From: Lachnospiraceae bacterium UBA4316 | GTDB lineage: Bacteria; Bacillota; Clostridia; Lachnospirales; Lachnospiraceae | Assembly: GCA_002394535.1 (NCBI GenBank) | Contig: DGUG01000127.1 | Coordinates: 1 to 24,106, forward strand | Direction: 5' to 3' | Length of the DNA: 24,106 bases | Translations under genes and position numbers: made by a program | Shown here: positions 23,195 through 24,106 of the stretch, piece by piece | Position numbering within the stretch: position 1 is the stretch's first letter | How the letters are laid out: every line of letters begins with the position of its first letter | The notes under the pieces: generated by a model | Databases searched by the model: none | Told to the model about the DNA's origin: nothing | What the model saw: the letters and a program-made list of their open reading frames with translations, nothing else

Positions 23195-23785
23195 CTATAT
23201 CCTTGTTTCTCTGTCATAATTCATAATAGAAAAACTCTTAACTTCTTCAGCAGAATTCAAGGTCTTTTCCATAGATGCATCATCTTTTGTCTTGTATTCA
23301 AATATAAGTTCTATATTGTCGGGATACACCATCTTGTTCTTGATACGAAGGAAACCCGTATGCGATTTTAAAATTTCCGTAATATGATCTGCGTCATCAA
23401 GCGTCCTGCAACTAACCACAATCAATGTCAACCCTGCCGGACGCGCCATTTTATCCGTTATAAACAGTCCCAGTGTTACAACAACACAAAGAACTATAGC
23501 AAGAACGTAGAGACCGGCTCCGCATATGATACCGATACTGATGGCCCAAAACAGGAACAGCAAGTCTATGGGATTGCCGCTGTAATTACCGACATCAATA
23601 CAAGAGATCTGTTAAAATCCTTGGAGTAAAACTCATTATTTACCGCCATTCTGTATATAACGAATATGTATAGTCCCAAAATCATTGAGATCGCAAGTAC
23701 TATCACAATCCTTCTGAATGAGATATCAGTTATCAGTTGTCATATTATTTAAAACCGATGTCCTGATCATGTCTTTAAAGCTCAT
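23195..23785 (-). pseudogene. DUF4956 membrane protein, second copy, disrupted
   Basis: This is a paralogue of the gene at 1372-2043, in the same orientation. It starts ATG at 23785 (MSFKDMIRTSVLNNMTTD) but stops almost at once because TATCAGT is tandemly duplicated (23724-23737), shifting the frame by 7 bp. The next part (RRIVIVLAISMILGLYIF... to SVITAAI) is in a second frame and ends at a TAG near 23566. About 28 residues, the segment corresponding to VLAVQSNLVISLGMVGALSI and the following RYRTAVK, are missing there, and the frame changes again to PIDLLFLFWAISIG. From 23563 to 23195 the rest is well conserved and ends NYDRETRI like the intact copy. The start overlaps the preceding VTC gene by 11 bp. 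Confidence 0.88.
23609..23643. repeat. 35-bp direct repeat, copy in broken DUF4956 gene
   Basis: Identical over 35 bp to 1874-1908 and in the same orientation, about 21.7 kb away. The match lies in the part of the pseudogene between its two lesions. Confidence 0.85.
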
Positions 23786-24106
23786 AACCGTCTTCTAACC
23801 TCCCGTTTCCTTTTATTACTCTTCTTGAATATCCGTATTTGGAAAATGAAACCTGTTCCAGATTCCCGATGTCCACCATTTCCGAAATATATCCCGGTAA
23901 AATCCCGTCATACTTGACCTCAAGTATATGCCTGTCGTAAGGCAGCACCGGAATCAGTAAAGCATTCTCATCACAAAAATCCTTAATTCTCTCCGAACAT
24001 GAAATATCCCGATCAAACGTTATTCTAACATTTCCGATCGGATAAGTATATGCAACACGCCGATAATCCACTATAGCAACCGGATGCATTCCTTCAGACA
24101 TCTGCA
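23775..24106 (-). CDS. VTC-domain protein, C-terminal part (cut by window edge)
   Basis: This is the last roughly 110 residues of a VTC-domain protein; the frame is open to the window end, so the start lies outside. It shares PVAIVDY, YPIGNVRITFD, DISC and HILEVKYDGILPG with the copy at 2067-2762, with clear divergence elsewhere. Its C-terminus (NGRLEDGYEL) differs from the first copy and overlaps the following DUF4956 start by 11 bp. A cotH gene may precede it outside the window, as in the other cassette. Confidence 0.85.
   Translation of the reverse strand, partial: QMSEGMHPVAIVDYRRVAYTYPIGNVRITFDRDISCSERIKDFCDENALLIPVLPYDRHILEVKYDGILPGYISEMVDIGNLEQVSFSKYGYSRRVIKGNGRLEDGYEL

Noticed and set aside
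1372..24106. Composite transposon carrying the B12 operon
   Set aside because: The flanking repeats are DUF4956/VTC genes, not insertion sequences. No transposase, integrase or terminal inverted repeats were seen.
1..24106. CRISPR arrays, tRNA or rRNA genes
   Set aside because: No regularly spaced repeats and no recognisable tRNA or rRNA sequence were seen by eye on either strand.

Overview
The window is dominated by one long minus-strand operon for anaerobic (early cobalt insertion) cobalamin biosynthesis. The gene families, the TTGACC/TAGTAT-type promoter, the strong AGGAGG ribosome binding sites, the lipoprotein signals with no outer-membrane components, and the CotH/VTC/DUF4956 neighbours all suggest a Gram-positive Clostridia member, most plausibly a Lachnospiraceae-like gut bacterium. 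That taxonomic placement is inference.

Layout, read in the direction of transcription (high to low coordinates). The right edge (24106-23195) holds the end of a VTC-domain gene and a broken DUF4956 membrane-protein gene. Next comes a promoter (23179-23151), a cobalamin riboswitch (23127-22941), a hairpin-rich repeat (22877-22784) and an intrinsic terminator (22779-22745) just before the first gene. The operon then runs: lipoprotein cobaltochelatase CbiK; corrinoid/metallophore-type ABC importer (lipoprotein binding protein, FecCD permease, ATPase fused to cobyric acid synthase CbiP); lower-ligand and assembly genes cobT, cobU, cobS, cobC; cbiB and cobD; corrin-ring genes cbiC, cbiD, cbiF, cbiG, cbiH, a cbiJ-cbiE fusion and a broken cbiT. 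Many junctions are 4-bp ATGA overlaps, as expected for one translationally coupled transcript.

Directly after cbiT, with only 16 bp between, sits an intact cotH-VTC-DUF4956 cassette (4879-1372), unrelated to B12 synthesis by known function, followed by a frameshifted cbiA (1333-28). The VTC-DUF4956 pair therefore occurs twice in the same orientation, bracketing the whole B12 operon except cbiA.

Together the genes would chelate cobalt into sirohydrochlorin, take it through ring contraction, methylation and amidation to cobyric acid, attach aminopropanol, and build and attach the lower ligand. The precorrin-2 C20 methyltransferase (cbiL), a corrinoid adenosyltransferase and a cobalt importer are not in the window. 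As written, cbiT and cbiA are disrupted, so the pathway would be incomplete unless those lesions are assembly errors or other copies exist.

Most notable are: the BtuD-CbiP fusion whose linker is encoded by a palindromic repeat; the extracytoplasmic CbiK carrying an accessory beta-rich domain resembling one on the adjacent binding protein; the riboswitch-attenuator leader interrupted by a related repeat; and the cluster of four or five gene lesions.
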